Shown one piece after another: positions 56,380 through 64,000 of a stretch of 64,000 bases of DNA (its first letter is position 1; every line of letters starts with the position of its first letter). The DNA comes from Modicisalibacter luteus DSM 23508 (GTDB taxonomy: Bacteria; Pseudomonadota; Gammaproteobacteria; Pseudomonadales; Halomonadaceae). The DNA is taken from contig NZ_KB899992.1 of NCBI RefSeq assembly GCF_000378505.1, positions 62,001-126,000 of the forward strand. The letters are read 5' to 3'. The notes beneath the pieces are model-generated. The model made no database searches and was not told where the DNA came from. It worked only from the letters and a program-made list of their open reading frames with translations. The translations under genes and the position numbers were made by a program.

Positions 56380-58014
56380 ATGAGCGATTTCATACTGCCG
56401 GACATCGGCGAAGGCATCGTCGAATGCGAGTTGGTCAAATGGCTGATCAGCGAAGGCGACATCATCGAAGAGGACCAGCCGGTGGCCGAGGTAATGACCG
56501 ACAAGGCGCTGGTCGAGATCCCCGCACCGCATCGGGGGCGCGTGACGCGGCTCTATTACAAGGAGGGCGAGACTGCCAAGGTGCATGCCCCTCTGTTCGC
56601 TGTCGAGGAAGATAATGGCGAAGCTCAGGCAGGCCCGAATGCCGCGGCCCGAAACATGGACACCCCTCGGTCGGAAACCGATGCCGAGACTGCCGCTCCA
56701 GTAGCCGAGATGAACGAGGGCCAAGGCGAGGCCAGTGAAGACTTCATATTGCCGGATATCGGCGAAGGCATCGTCGAGTGCGAGGTGGTGACCTGGCGCG
56801 TACGTGAAGGCGAAGAGATCGCGGAAGACCAGCCAGTGGTTGATGTGATGACCGACAAGGCGCTGGTCGAGATCACTGCTCCCGAGGCGGGGCGTATCGT
56901 CCGGCTCTACTACCGCGAGCAGGAAAGCGCGCGCGTGCATGCGCCGTTGTTCGCCTTCGTGCCGCGCGACCGGGCAGTACAGGCGCAGGAGGTCAGCGCT
57001 TCCCAGTCCTCCCCTTCTGCGGAGAGCCGGCCCGAGGCAGCCGAGCCTCAGCCGGCCACGAGGCCCACCGATAGCGCTGGCGGCAAAGGCGCTTACGGAC
57101 GCACGCCTGCCAGCCCGGCCGTGCGCCGGCTAGTGCGTGAGCTCGGCGTGCGACTCGATGATATTCCTGGTTCCGGCAAGGACGGGCGCGTTCTCAAGGC
57201 TGATATCCTGGCCTGGCAGAAGCGTGGCGGTAACGCATCATCAAATGAGCCTGCCAGTAGGCAGAGCGATGTGGCAAAAACGCCGTCAGAAAGGGCGTTC
57301 GCATCGAACGAGGTGCGCGTCGAGCCGCTACGCGGCATGCAGGCTGTCATGGCCCGGCGTATGGTCGAGTCGGCCACCTCCATTCCGCATTTTCACTATG
57401 GTGACGAAATCGATGTCACCGAGCTGCTGGCGCTGCGCGAGCGGCTCAAGGTGCATGCCGAGCAGGAGGGCGCTCGCCTGACGCTGATGCCGCTGATCAT
57501 GAAGGCGATGGCCTTGGCCATCAGGGCGTATCCGGTGCTTAACAGCCGTCTCGGCGGGAATGACGATGAGATTCACTACCTGCCTCATTGCAACATCGGT
57601 ATGGCGGTGGACGGCAAGTCCGGCCTGGTCGTGCCCAACGTCAAACGGGTCGAGCAACGGAGCCTGCTGGAGATCGCCCGTGAGGTCGAGCGCCTGACCC
57701 TGGCGGCACGCGAGGGCCGGGTTGCCCAGGAGGATCTGCGCGATGGCACCATCAGCGTCTCTAATATTGGCGCGCTGGGCGGCACCTATGCCGCACCGAT
57801 CATCAACGCGCCGGAAGTGGCCATCGTCGCCCTGGGTCGGGTCCAACACTTGCCACGCTTCGATGCGGCGGGCAACGTGGTGTCGCGGGCAATCATGACC
57901 ATTACGTGGGCGGGTGACCATCGCCTTATCGATGGCGGGACCATTGCGCGCTTCTGCAACCTTTGGAAGCGCTACCTGCAAGCGCCGCAGGAGATGCTTT
58001 TACACCTTGCCTGA
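56380..58014 (+). CDS. bkdB: Dihydrolipoyl acyltransferase (E2) of the branched-chain complex
   Basis: Carries acyl groups on lipoyl domains and transfers them to CoA. The 544-residue protein has two lipoyl domains (target lysines K42 and K160, each in MTDKALVEI), an Ala/Ser/Pro linker, a peripheral-subunit-binding domain (PAVRRLVRELGVRLDDIPG), and the catalytic domain ending in TWAGDHRLIDGGTIARF. Two lipoyl domains are unusual; Pseudomonas BkdB has one. The E3 gene (lpdV) is absent here, so E3 must be supplied from elsewhere. Confidence 0.93.
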   Translation: MSDFILPDIGEGIVECELVKWLISEGDIIEEDQPVAEVMTDKALVEIPAPHRGRVTRLYYKEGETAKVHAPLFAVEEDNGEAQAGPNAAARNMDTPRSETDAETAAPVAEMNEGQGEASEDFILPDIGEGIVECEVVTWRVREGEEIAEDQPVVDVMTDKALVEITAPEAGRIVRLYYREQESARVHAPLFAFVPRDRAVQAQEVSASQSSPSAESRPEAAEPQPATRPTDSAGGKGAYGRTPASPAVRRLVRELGVRLDDIPGSGKDGRVLKADILAWQKRGGNASSNEPASRQSDVAKTPSERAFASNEVRVEPLRGMQAVMARRMVESATSIPHFHYGDEIDVTELLALRERLKVHAEQEGARLTLMPLIMKAMALAIRAYPVLNSRLGGNDDEIHYLPHCNIGMAVDGKSGLVVPNVKRVEQRSLLEIAREVERLTLAAREGRVAQEDLRDGTISVSNIGALGGTYAAPIINAPEVAIVALGRVQHLPRFDAAGNVVSRAIMTITWAGDHRLIDGGTIARFCNLWKRYLQAPQEMLLHLA

Positions 58015-58042
58015 CACAGGTTGGGCCTGACGGGGCGATGTC

Positions 58043-59884
58043 GTGAGCCAGGAGCGTCTTGAGCAGTTCTACATCCCGGAAGAGCAGTCGGTCTATTTGC
58101 TCAGTCATGACGATGCGCGCAAGCTCAAGGACTGGGTGGCATTGTGTAAATCGCAGCTTGAGCAGCTCGGCTATCGTGACATCGAGCTGATCGGCAAGGG
58201 CGCCTACGGATTCGTCTTTGCAGGAACCACGGCGCTTGGCGACGAGTATGTGTTCAAGTTCACACGCATTACCTTGCCGCAGCAGGTTCAGGATCGCCTC
58301 GAGGAAGAGGCGTTCATGCTCGAGCAGGTTGATCATCCCCGGGTACCGCGCCTGATCGCCTTTCAGCGCGTACGTCGCCAGGCGATCCTGGTCATGGAGC
58401 GGGCACCCGGGGCCAACCTCGAAGTATTCTCGTTGCGTCATGGGCGGCTGTCGCCTCGGTTGGTCGTGCATATTGCCGCCCAACTCGCCGATATCCTGCG
58501 CAGCCTGCGCCGCGAGGCCGGCCCGGCCGGAAAACCAGTCGTTCATGGCGATATCAAGCCCTCCAACCTTGTCTTCGACCCACATACCGAGCGTGTGGCA
58601 TTGATCGACTGGGGCTCGTCGGTGTTCGCCCAGCTCGACGCCAACCAGCAGTTCGTCTCGACCAACGTCATGGAACTGACGTCAGACGACCTGCAGCAGA
58701 CCAATGCACGGCTCGGTGATGTCTATTTTATCGGTGAGGAGCAGCTCAACGGCCATTTGTCATCACCGCGTTTCGATGAGCAGGGCGTGGCCGGCACGCT
58801 TTACGCGCTAGCCTCGGCGCAGTCGTGCCGCTTCGGCCATCGGACGATTCCCGCCACGGCGCTGGGGCTCCCCGTGGAGTTTGCTCGAGTACTGGATGCC
58901 ATGCTCGATCCCGACCCGCAGGTACGGGCCCGAGCCGGGGACTATTTTGTGAACCATATGCCCCGCATGGCACGCACGGTGATGATCGAACTCGGCGACA
59001 AGCCCGAGACGCCTATGGTCCCCGTCTGGGTCAAGCCCAGCCAGCGAGAGATCGATACCGTGGTCTACAGCTCGCGCAAATCTTTCCTGCGCGAGGAAGG
59101 GGGGCAGGACACCCTTCGGGCCGTCAACGACGTGCAGCTCGACCGATACTACAAAAATTTCATGCAGGGGATGGGCGAGACCGAAAAGGCCTTTCTGGTT
59201 GCTGTCAGTCGCTTGGGCAAATATCCGGTGGTAGGTGGGTTAGCAGTACGCTGGGAGACCGACGGAGTGTATATCGATACGGTATTCAACCTGCACGACA
59301 GGACACTCAAAACGGCCTTTGTTGCGGCGGTCAACAACATGGTCCATCTGGCACGGGGAATCTACCGGCGTGGCGTCTTCAAGAGCTGCCTGTTCAACGC
59401 CCGCGATACCCTGCATATCGATCGCGAGGAGCCTGAAGCGCCATTCATGCCTGATCGGGGTACGGCGATTCCCTACGAAGTAAGCGCTGCGCCGGATCTG
59501 GAGGATCGTACCCGCGTGCATTCCTACTTCGAGGATGGGCCCGACCCCGAGGAGTTTCTACAGTTGCCCGACGAGATCATGCGCTGCCTGGAAACGCTCA
59601 ACGGCATCCACCATACCGGGCTGATCATCTTCGAGGCATTGCCCACTCACCTCAAGATACACAGCTACTACCGCCTGCTGGATCCAGCTCGGGAAGCCGA
59701 ATTTCGGGATAGCTTGAGTGCCATGCTGGCTGCCGTGCCGCTCATCCGGGGGCTTGGTGTCTCTGGGTACATGAAGATGCCTTACAAGGATACGCGCACC
59801 TTCTCACATATCGAGCGCTTGCCCGACCGCTTCTATCCACGCGATCCCCGCACTGAGGCGGCTAACAGGCCGATAGTATCCTGA
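58043..59884 (+). CDS. Protein kinase-like protein with unassigned C-terminal domain
   Basis: A 613-residue protein. Residues 45-310 form a protein-kinase fold that looks intact: Gly-rich GKGAYGFVF (51-59), K72 in YVFKFT, catalytic loop HGDIKPSN (168-175; Gly instead of Arg), and metal-binding DWG (189-191) for D-F-G. The remaining 300 residues (KPSQREIDTVVYSSRKSF, FNLHDRTLKTAFVAAVNNMVHLARGI, ...) are not recognised. The GTG start at 58043 follows bkdB by 28 bp, so co-transcription is likely. Its substrate is unknown. Confidence 0.7.
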   Translation: MSQERLEQFYIPEEQSVYLLSHDDARKLKDWVALCKSQLEQLGYRDIELIGKGAYGFVFAGTTALGDEYVFKFTRITLPQQVQDRLEEEAFMLEQVDHPRVPRLIAFQRVRRQAILVMERAPGANLEVFSLRHGRLSPRLVVHIAAQLADILRSLRREAGPAGKPVVHGDIKPSNLVFDPHTERVALIDWGSSVFAQLDANQQFVSTNVMELTSDDLQQTNARLGDVYFIGEEQLNGHLSSPRFDEQGVAGTLYALASAQSCRFGHRTIPATALGLPVEFARVLDAMLDPDPQVRARAGDYFVNHMPRMARTVMIELGDKPETPMVPVWVKPSQREIDTVVYSSRKSFLREEGGQDTLRAVNDVQLDRYYKNFMQGMGETEKAFLVAVSRLGKYPVVGGLAVRWETDGVYIDTVFNLHDRTLKTAFVAAVNNMVHLARGIYRRGVFKSCLFNARDTLHIDREEPEAPFMPDRGTAIPYEVSAAPDLEDRTRVHSYFEDGPDPEEFLQLPDEIMRCLETLNGIHHTGLIIFEALPTHLKIHSYYRLLDPAREAEFRDSLSAMLAAVPLIRGLGVSGYMKMPYKDTRTFSHIERLPDRFYPRDPRTEAANRPIVS

Positions 59885-59985
59885 AGATATATACATACCG
59901 TAACGAAGCGGCATTGCTACTGGAGGCCATGGTCGCTACCTTGGAGTAGTTTGGAGACGCGCCGCAGACTAATGGAGGAGTTTGC

Positions 59986-60897
59986 ATGAAAGAAACACAG
60001 GATCTATTCCCCACGCGCCTAGAGCGAAAGCTAGGCATGTTCGAACGTATCGATCCAGTGGTTCACAGCGAGGGAGCGCAGCGTACGAACGGTCCCTTGA
60101 GCGAGGACGAGGTCAACGAATTCGAGCGCAAGGGCTTTCTGTCTTTCGAGGGATTTTTCGACAAGACGGAAATGGAAGCCTTCATCCAGGAGCTTCGCGA
60201 TTACGAGGATGATGAGGATCTAAAGCTATCCGAAGGCACCATTCTTGAACCCGGCCGCCAGGAAATCCGTTCGATCTTCGGTATCCACGAAATCTCCGAA
60301 CGCTTCAGCCGTCTGACCCGCGATCCGCGCCTGCTGGCCATGGTTCAGCAACTGCTGGGTGGCGATGTGTACATTCACCAGTCGCGCATCAATTATAAGC
60401 CTGGCTTCAAGGGCAAGGGCTTCGACTGGCATTCGGATTTTGAGACTTGGCACAGCGAGGATGGCATGCCGCGCATGCGCTCGCTGAGTTGTTCGATCAT
60501 CCTGACGGAGAATGGCGAATTCAATGGGCCGTTGATGCTGATTCCCGGTTCGCACAATTATTTCGTTCCCTGTGTGGGCCGTACGCCGGAGAACAACTAC
60601 AAGGAGTCGCTGAAGAGTCAGGATGTCGGGGTCCCTGATAACAGCAGCCTGCGTCAGTTGATGCTCGAAGGCGATATCGAGGCACCCAAGGGGCCGGCCG
60701 GCTCGCTGGTGATGTTCGAGTGCAACACCATGCATGGCTCGAATATCAACATGTCCTGCTGGCCGCGCAGCAATCTGTTTTTTGTCTACAACAGTGTCGA
60801 AAACACGTTGCACGATCCCTACTGCGGCAACAGGCCTCGCCCGGAATTCCTGGCCAATCGCTCGGACTGGGGTCCGCTCAAGCCGGAAGACTCCTGA
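59986..60897 (+). CDS. ectD: Ectoine hydroxylase
   Basis: EctD is a 2-oxoglutarate/Fe(II) dioxygenase turning ectoine into 5-hydroxyectoine, a compatible solute. The 303-residue protein has the entire family signature FDWHSDFETWHSEDGMPRMR (146-165) with iron ligands H149 and D151, and H250 in NTMHGSN. VYIHQSRINYKPGFKGKGF and GPLMLIPGSHNYFVPCVG are also typical. The ectABC genes are not in the window, so ectD is unlinked, as in several Halomonas. A GGAGGAG precedes the ATG. Paralogous hydroxylases exist in this genus. Confidence 0.93.
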   Translation: MKETQDLFPTRLERKLGMFERIDPVVHSEGAQRTNGPLSEDEVNEFERKGFLSFEGFFDKTEMEAFIQELRDYEDDEDLKLSEGTILEPGRQEIRSIFGIHEISERFSRLTRDPRLLAMVQQLLGGDVYIHQSRINYKPGFKGKGFDWHSDFETWHSEDGMPRMRSLSCSIILTENGEFNGPLMLIPGSHNYFVPCVGRTPENNYKESLKSQDVGVPDNSSLRQLMLEGDIEAPKGPAGSLVMFECNTMHGSNINMSCWPRSNLFFVYNSVENTLHDPYCGNRPRPEFLANRSDWGPLKPEDS

Positions 60898-60920
60898 GCA
60901 AAGATTGAAATCATGATTGA

Positions 60921-60950
60921 AAGGCACCCTGAAGGGTGCCTTTTTTCTTG
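60921..60950 (+). terminator. Rho-independent terminator of ectD
   Basis: A 10-bp stem AAAGGCACCC / GGGTGCCTTT (60921-60930, 60935-60944) with a TGAA loop, followed by T6CTT. Located 23 bp beyond ectD. Confidence 0.9.
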
Positions 60951-60964
60951 ACTGGCCAGAAATG

Positions 60965-61984
60965 CTAGGTCTTCTTGGGAGGATGCCAGACGTCACGCCA
61001 TTCCCAGCCATCCTTCTGGATATAGGCGAGCAACAGCTTCTGCTGATCGAGCGACTCAAGATAGGCCTGGAGTTCACTGGGTGACTTGTCGAATCCCGGC
61101 AATTTGGCAAACTCGGTCAGATCGGGAATGTCAGGCATGTCTTTTTTCGGTGTAATGAAGGCACTACCCAGTGTGATCATAAATTGCTCCAAGGTGTGCT
61201 GAGCGGAGACCAGCTGTGAGCGTGTTGAAGGTGATAGCGTCGAGCAGCCATAGCAAGCCAGCGTCAAGGCGTGATAAAGACGTGTCAGGGCCAGGGGAAG
61301 CGCAGTGTCGCTATGGACGCTGTGAAAATAATGGAGAATGGGAAATGCTAGGTGCTGTTGTCCTACGGTATTGATCGCCTGCTGTAAGTGCAGGACCTGC
61401 AGGCTCAGGCTCTGGTATTCGCCTTCATCAGTGCTGGACTCGAGGATCTGGTAGGGAGTCTGTCCCATGGCGCTGATGTTGAGCGCCAGCTGGCGTTTTT
61501 GTGTCACTGAAGAGATCACGTTGAGCATGTAGGTGACCGTCAGCGTGAACAGGAAGAAACCGTTGGCGGCGGCAATCGTTGCTGGCATCCTCCAGTCGGC
61601 GTCGCCGGGCACGAAATCACCGTAACCGAGTGTGGTGACCGTGTATCCCGTAAAGTAAGCGCGTTCGATCAGGGTCGCCGGCGCCGAGGTCGAGGCATTC
61701 ACCACCGCCTCAAAGGTGCTGCAGAACAGCAGGAACCAGCCGGCCCAAGTCAGCACTAGCCAGGTGATTACTAGCATCAAGGAGAACCACATCCCGGCGG
61801 AGGCCAGTATGTGGTGCTTATGCCGACTCTGCGGCAGACGAATCAGAAGCGACCATAGCAGGCTCAATATCCGGTTGGTCAGTGGTCCTGCCTGGGTCGC
61901 GGAGAGTGTGGTGCGTATGGCATCGTAGCTGGTGATCAGCACGAGCAAAGCACCTAAGATGCCAATGAAATTGTTGCCTATCAT
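60965..61984 (-). CDS. Two-helix potassium channel family protein
   Basis: A 339-residue membrane protein with N-terminal helix (IGILGALLVLITSY), two further helices (about 62-90 and 138-160) and a K+-channel-type pore GYTVTTLGYGDFVPGD, whose filter T-L-G-Y-G-D lies at 118-123. After residue 165 a large cytoplasmic helical region follows; no RCK/TrkA-N motif is visible. Ion selectivity for K+ follows from the filter; gating is unknown. Convergent with ectD, it may serve osmoregulation. Strong AGGAG before the ATG. Confidence 0.8.
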   Translation of the reverse strand: MIGNNFIGILGALLVLITSYDAIRTTLSATQAGPLTNRILSLLWSLLIRLPQSRHKHHILASAGMWFSLMLVITWLVLTWAGWFLLFCSTFEAVVNASTSAPATLIERAYFTGYTVTTLGYGDFVPGDADWRMPATIAAANGFFLFTLTVTYMLNVISSVTQKRQLALNISAMGQTPYQILESSTDEGEYQSLSLQVLHLQQAINTVGQQHLAFPILHYFHSVHSDTALPLALTRLYHALTLACYGCSTLSPSTRSQLVSAQHTLEQFMITLGSAFITPKKDMPDIPDLTEFAKLPGFDKSPSELQAYLESLDQQKLLLAYIQKDGWEWRDVWHPPKKT

Positions 61985-62114
61985 TCAAGTCTCCTTTCTT
62001 GGACGCCATGTGCTGTGGCATGGCTGCGCCGAAATCCGTGGCGCTAAGGATTATTGCCGTACGGTATTGTCTATCTACGCAGAAACTTAGAACCCAGCGG
62101 AGGAAAGTCCAATC

Positions 62115-62711
62115 GTGACTGGTCAGAGCGAGCGCTTCAACGAGGCCATCGAACGGCTTGATACCCTGCATGGCGATGATCCGAGGATCGAGCGGGTCGA
62201 TGGCACAGACATCCCTCACGAGCTGCTGTATGCCCAACGCATGAGTGCCTGGCTGGAGCGTGTGGCACCGGCGGCGCCTGAGACGTTGCGTTTGGCGGTG
62301 AGGGCCCAACACCTACAGCGCTGGCGGATTCCGCGTGACGATTATCCGCGTGATCGGCCTGGATACCTCACTTGGCGGCGCGACTTGGGGCGGCGCCAGG
62401 CTGAACAGGCTGCTGAAGTACTGCGAAACGTCGGCTATGACGAAGATGAATGCGCCCAGGTGGCGCGTTGGATTCGCAAGGAAGGCCTGCGGCGCGATCC
62501 CAACACCCAGGCGCTGGAGGATACGGCTTGTCTAGTATTTTTGGAATACTACCTGGCCGATTTCGCCAAGGAACATGACGAGGACAAGCTGATTCGTATC
62601 GTGCAGAAGACGTGGAAAAAGATGTCGCCGCGAGGCCATGAACTGGCATTGTCGATTTCGCTGTCCGAGCCCGAGAAGCGGCTGGTGGAGAAGGCGCTGG
62701 CCTCGGCCTGA
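62115..62711 (+). CDS. DUF4202 family protein
   Basis: A 198-residue helical soluble protein of the DUF4202 family: SERFNEAIERLDTLHGDDP, YAQRMSAWLERVAPAAPETLRLAVRAQHLQRW, and RKEGLRRDPNTQALEDTACLVFLEYYL. The HD-like histidine in RAQHLQRW and the ALEDTACLVFLE segment are conserved in the family, which resembles an HD-domain fold. The GTG start has GGAGGAAA upstream. Function is unknown. Confidence 0.75.
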   Translation: MTGQSERFNEAIERLDTLHGDDPRIERVDGTDIPHELLYAQRMSAWLERVAPAAPETLRLAVRAQHLQRWRIPRDDYPRDRPGYLTWRRDLGRRQAEQAAEVLRNVGYDEDECAQVARWIRKEGLRRDPNTQALEDTACLVFLEYYLADFAKEHDEDKLIRIVQKTWKKMSPRGHELALSISLSEPEKRLVEKALASA

Positions 62712-62773
62712 AAAAACCAGGGGAACCAGTACCTGCAGGTAGATTGGCAATGGCTAATCCAGTCATCACCGGT

Positions 62774-62801
62774 TTGACAGCGTTGCGCGTGAGGCTACGT
62801 T
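62774..62801 (+). promoter_or_regulatory. Possible promoter of the hemerythrin gene
   Basis: A perfect TTGACA (62774-62779) is followed at 16 bp by TACGTT, a poor -10. The -35 is convincing; the -10 is weak, so this is tentative. Confidence 0.3.
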
Positions 62802-62914
62802 GAAATGGCAAGCCAAGCGATGCCATGGATGGCACCACGGTGCATCAAACACTCCGCAGCCTCCATGCGTAACGATGACCCGACCGATAATGACTGTTAG
62901 GAGGTAACCTTTCG

Positions 62915-63367
62915 ATGAACGCCCTCGAACTGCTCAAGGAAGACCATGACAAGGTGCGTGACCTGCTCAGCCAACTGACCAATACCACCGAACGCGCAGA
63001 GAAGAAACGTCCCGAACTGTTGGCCAAAATCGAGAAGGAGGTGATGGTACACAGCAAGATCGAGGAAGAGATCTTCTACCCCGCCTTCAAGAAGGCCAGC
63101 GGCAAACAGAATGACCGGATGTATTACGAGGCTCAGGAGGAGCACCACGCTGTCAACGACTTGGTACTACCGGACCTCAAGGCAGCTGACCCGACTGGCA
63201 CTGAATTTTCTGGCCGGGCCAAGGTAGTCAAGGAGCTTCTCGAACATCATATCGATGAGGAAGAGGAGGAGATGTTCGAACAGGCGCGCAAGACCATGTC
63301 GGAGCGCGAGCTGGAAGCCCTGGGTGAGCAGATGTTGGCACGCAAGAAGGAGTTGATGGCTGCCTGA
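62915..63367 (+). CDS. Hemerythrin-like (HHE) domain protein
   Basis: A 150-residue, highly charged four-helix protein. Candidate di-iron ligands lie in KEDHDKV (H11), VMVHSKIEEEIFYP (H46, E50), EEHHAVNDLV (H77/H78) and LEHHIDEEEEEMF (H111/H112, E115), the DcrH/HHE pattern. Such proteins bind O2 or respond to NO and peroxide. Preceded by a very strong AGGAGGTAA. Monocistronic, ended by a terminator. Confidence 0.88.
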   Translation: MNALELLKEDHDKVRDLLSQLTNTTERAEKKRPELLAKIEKEVMVHSKIEEEIFYPAFKKASGKQNDRMYYEAQEEHHAVNDLVLPDLKAADPTGTEFSGRAKVVKELLEHHIDEEEEEMFEQARKTMSERELEALGEQMLARKKELMAA

Positions 63368-63389
63368 CGCTCGGTACATGAGCACGCAG

Positions 63390-63422
63390 GCCCTGGCAAC
63401 GTTGGGTTGCCAGGGCTTTTTT
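63390..63422 (+). terminator. Rho-independent terminator
   Basis: An 11-bp perfect stem GCCCTGGCAAC / GTTGCCAGGGC (63390-63400, 63406-63416) with a GTTGG loop and T6. It lies between the hemerythrin gene and the convergent glutamate-synthase-like gene. Confidence 0.92.
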
Positions 63423-63442
63423 ATGGTTTTTCTAGGGATCGG

Positions 63443-64000
63443 TCAGCGTAGCTTGGTAGCGCGGAGTTCCTGAATCGAGACCGGAGGATGGAAGGTGTCC
63501 GGTTGGGCCGCCTGCCAGTATTCACGGAACACGGCGTGTTCGGGAACGCTATGCAGCAGCTCGTCGGGCTCGAGGAATGGGAACAGTGACGCGAAAGAGC
63601 GTATCTCGGTCTTGGAAACGCGCCGCAGGATGTGTTCGGGGCCCAGTTCGCTGGTGTCCTTCAGCCCGGCGGCAGCCAGCATTTCAGCCAACGCTTTCAA
63701 CGTGTTGTCGTGAAAATGGAACACACGCTGAGTCTTGTCGGGCACATCTAGCTTCTTGCCCCGCCGCTTGTCCTGTGTCGCGACTCCGCTAGGGCAGCGG
63801 TCGGTATGGCAGGTCATGGCTTGTATGCAACCTAGCGCGAACATATAGCCGCGCGCGGCATTGCACCAGTCCGCTCCCAAAGCAATGGTGCGAGCAATGT
63901 CGAAGGCGGAAACGATCTTGCCGGCGGCGCCGATATGGATCTTGTCGCGCAGGCCGGCACCGACCAGTGTGTTGTGTACCAGCAGCAATGCCTCGGTCAG
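63443..64000 (-). CDS. FMN-binding glutamate synthase family protein (3' part)
   Basis: The gene runs off the right edge: reading from base 64000 on the minus strand, the frame stays open (LTEALLLVHNTLVG) to the TAG/TGA-type end at 63443. The peptide shows the FMN/3Fe-4S domain of GltB-like proteins: KIHIGAAGKIVSAFDIARTI, GADWCNAARGYMFALGC, CIQAMTCHTDRCPSGVATQ with the cluster cysteines. It belongs to the standalone glutamate-synthase-domain proteins rather than full GltB, since the C-terminal tail after the cluster is short and there is no GXGXG domain. Confidence 0.85.
   Translation of the reverse strand: MTEALLLVHNTLVGAGLRDKIHIGAAGKIVSAFDIARTIALGADWCNAARGYMFALGCIQAMTCHTDRCPSGVATQDKRRGKKLDVPDKTQRVFHFHDNTLKALAEMLAAAGLKDTSELGPEHILRRVSKTEIRSFASLFPFLEPDELLHSVPEHAVFREYWQAAQPDTFHPPVSIQELRATKLR

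Noticed and set aside
1-64000. CRISPR arrays, tRNA or rRNA genes, insertion sequences, prophage or integrons
   Set aside because: No tandem direct repeats with spacers, cloverleaf-like genes, transposase or integrase motifs were found on reading through.

Overview
The window is a 64 kb stretch of chromosome from a GC-rich, moderately halophilic gammaproteobacterium, most likely Halomonadaceae (Halomonas-like). The evidence is ectoine hydroxylase ectD with the full family signature, gene neighbourhoods of the Pseudomonas/Halomonas type (pycR with divergent pycA-pycB, topA followed by two small conserved genes, dusB-fis-purH, the mrdAB-mltB-rlpA-dacA-ybeD-lipB envelope cluster), Pseudomonas-style branched-chain 2-oxoacid dehydrogenase genes, and a pyrophosphate-type phosphofructokinase. 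Nearly all of it is dense housekeeping DNA. I see no transposase, integrase, CRISPR array, tRNA or rRNA, and no obvious horizontally acquired island.

Layout. Positions 1-7 kb: the end of comF, srkA, a secreted hypothetical, folE-folX, a small membrane protein, gabD, and purH facing back. 7-13.6 kb (minus strand): fis, dusB, prmA, accC, accB, dsbD. 13.7-19 kb: a DUF2333 protein, ppa, a PP2C/kinase-like protein whose two catalytic centres both look eroded, and pfp. 19-25 kb: the translationally coupled set mpl-ubiX-LysE exporter, facing a three-gene overlapping membrane operon (DedA/degenerate PAP2 plus two degenerate GGDEF-like membrane proteins). 25-36.7 kb: proA-nadD-rsfS-rlmH-mrdA-mrdB-mltB-rlpA-dacA-ybeD-lipB, with lipA convergent to lipB. 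36.9-41.3 kb: pycR and divergent pycA-pycB. 41.4-46.9 kb: a DUF533/TerB-like protein, a large DUF3141 protein with a PHA-synthase-like Cys-Asp-His set, mgsA and pyk. 47.3-53.8 kb: topA, two small conserved genes, a monooxygenase-methyltransferase fusion, a MetE-like protein and a NYN-domain protein. 54-60 kb: bkdA1-bkdA2-bkdB with a protein kinase gene immediately downstream. 60-64 kb: ectD, an ion channel, a DUF4202 protein, a hemerythrin-like protein and the 3' part of a glutamate-synthase-like gene.

How it fits together. Several genes meet at the pyruvate/PEP and pyrophosphate node: pfp uses PPi, ppa removes it, pyk makes pyruvate, mgsA bypasses lower glycolysis, pycAB refills oxaloacetate, and accBC makes malonyl-CoA. 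The 27-35 kb cluster links ribosome maturation (rsfS, rlmH) to rod-shape peptidoglycan synthesis and lipoate synthesis; lipoate is the cofactor attached to the bkdB product. ectD and a K+ channel-like gene suit an osmotically stressed lifestyle.

The observations most worth a second look are: the doubly degenerate phosphatase/kinase between ppa and pfp; the overlapping operon of three membrane proteins whose signalling or catalytic motifs have been lost; a bkd operon with a palindromic promoter operator and an adjacent, apparently active kinase carrying an unassigned 300-residue C-terminal region; an ABM-monooxygenase/methyltransferase fusion; and the DUF3141 protein. None is proven to be a new system. 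All functional calls rest on motifs recognised by eye.
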